The notes under the pieces: generated by a model | The model's input: the letters and a program-made list of their open reading frames with translations, nothing else | The model's database searches: none | Told to the model about the DNA's origin: nothing | Program-made: the position numbers and the translations under genes | Assembly (NCBI RefSeq): GCF_008370685.1 | Contig: NZ_VTZU01000001.1 | Location: 124,001-188,000, forward strand | Origin: Aquimarina sp. RZ0 | GTDB lineage: Bacteria; Bacteroidota; Bacteroidia; Flavobacteriales; Flavobacteriaceae | Direction of reading: 5' to 3' | DNA: 64,000 nucleotides | Part shown: one piece after another, positions 63,727-64,000 of the stretch | How the letters are laid out: each line of letters starts with the position of its first letter | Numbering within the stretch: position 1 is the stretch's first letter

Positions 63727-63897
63727 TTAACCAAAACCAACTAGAGAATATCTACAGGAGAAATCTCCGGATCCGGTAAACGGAAAAGCAATAAGACAAT
63801 CTCTTCTGGTTCTGCAGGGTTGTGCAAAGCCTCCACGGTTGATTTTTTTTTGATTTTTAGTCAATGGCGTTCCTAGGTTTTTAAGTTTTGTTACCAT
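63727..63897 (-). CDS. Small double-glycine-leader peptide, bacteriocin-like precursor
   Basis: ATG at 63897-63895, stop at 63727-63729, 56 residues. The first 23 residues look like a classic export leader: Lys/Leu-rich start, then LTKNQKKINRGG, compare the Bacteroidota pattern L-S/T-K-x-E/Q-x-K-x-I-N-G-G. Cleavage after Gly22-Gly23 would release a 33-residue peptide starting FAQPCRTRRDC. It has three Cys (positions 5, 11 and 25 of the core), five Arg and an aromatic, Gly-rich end. This is the substrate type of C39-peptidase ABC exporters; one is encoded at 26498-28705. It starts 6 bases after the stop of another Cys-rich frame (63904-63999). No Shine-Dalgarno is seen. Toxic, signalling or other function is unknown. 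Confidence 0.7.
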   Translation of the reverse strand: MVTKLKNLGTPLTKNQKKINRGGFAQPCRTRRDCLIAFPFTGSGDFSCRYSLVGFG

Positions 63898-63903
63898 AAT
63901 GAA

Positions 63904-63999
63904 TTATATGACATAAATATGACATTTTTTTTTAAAAGCAGATAAATCATCGATCCAAAAACGATTGATGGCAGCACCACAAGGTTCACAAGGACAGTC
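63904..63999 (-). CDS. C-terminal end of a Cys-rich reading frame (partial, continues beyond window)
   Basis: The frame enters from the window end and stops at 63904-63906 after 31 codons. It reads DCPCEPCGAAINRFW, then a helix-like part and KKKCHIYVI, with four Cys. Its stop is 6 bases before the ATG of the double-glycine peptide gene, so the two are likely cotranscribed. It may be the core of a second small secreted peptide or the tail of a larger protein; the visible part cannot decide this. Confidence 0.45.
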   Translation of the reverse strand, partial: DCPCEPCGAAINRFWIDDLSAFKKKCHIYVI

Positions 64000-64000
64000 C

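Overview
The window is AT-rich chromosomal DNA from a marine-type member of the Bacteroidota, most likely family Flavobacteriaceae (an Aquimarina-like genus is my guess, not proven). The case rests on a SusC/SusD outer-membrane pair, several secreted proteins ending in a type IX secretion (T9SS) type A sorting domain, many lipoproteins, and start codons mostly without Shine-Dalgarno sequences. I see no tRNA, rRNA, CRISPR array, transposase or origin.

Layout. 1-5 kb: the end of a succinate-semialdehyde dehydrogenase gene, a secreted metzincin-like protease and an MscS channel. 5-15.4 kb: a signalling block with a BLUF blue-light sensor, two divergent CheB-CheR-PAS proteins (one also a histidine kinase), a receiver-kinase hybrid and two single-domain response regulators. 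16-24.7 kb: two lipoprotein hydrolases (S15/CocE and DUF885), a subtilase remnant, an SMP-30/CBM6 secreted protein and a TPR histidine kinase. 25-28.7 kb: an HlyD adaptor and a C39-peptidase ABC exporter. 29.5-32.2 kb: a large T9SS metzincin with a beta-trefoil-like repeat region.

32.6-49.6 kb is a starch/maltodextrin utilisation locus. On the minus strand lie susC, susD, susE/F and a lipoprotein alpha-amylase. Divergent from them lie a LacI-type regulator, an MFS transporter, beta-phosphoglucomutase, GH65 maltose phosphorylase and two more GH13 enzymes. The inferred flow is surface amylase, SusCD import, periplasmic GH13 trimming, MFS uptake, then phosphorolysis to glucose and beta-glucose-1-phosphate and conversion to glucose-6-phosphate. 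Genes for pfkA and gapA, plus a BadF-type sugar kinase, lie further on (57.6-60.6 kb). Between them are T9SS cargo proteins and an M36 protease gene split by a one-base frameshift. 60.6-63.5 kb holds an acidic unknown, a NarX-like kinase and a DUF4202 protein.

Less obvious content: (1) at 63727-63897 (minus) a short gene encodes a 56-residue peptide with a bacteriocin-type double-glycine leader, directly preceded by the end of a Cys-rich reading frame that leaves the window. The C39 exporter at 26.5 kb is the kind of machine that cleaves and exports such peptides. (2) Three almost identical 162-bp intergenic elements with terminal inverted repeats. (3) A second family of 150-165 bp elements ending in 14-bp inverted repeats. 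(4) Candidate regulatory sites shared by the two arms of the maltodextrin locus.
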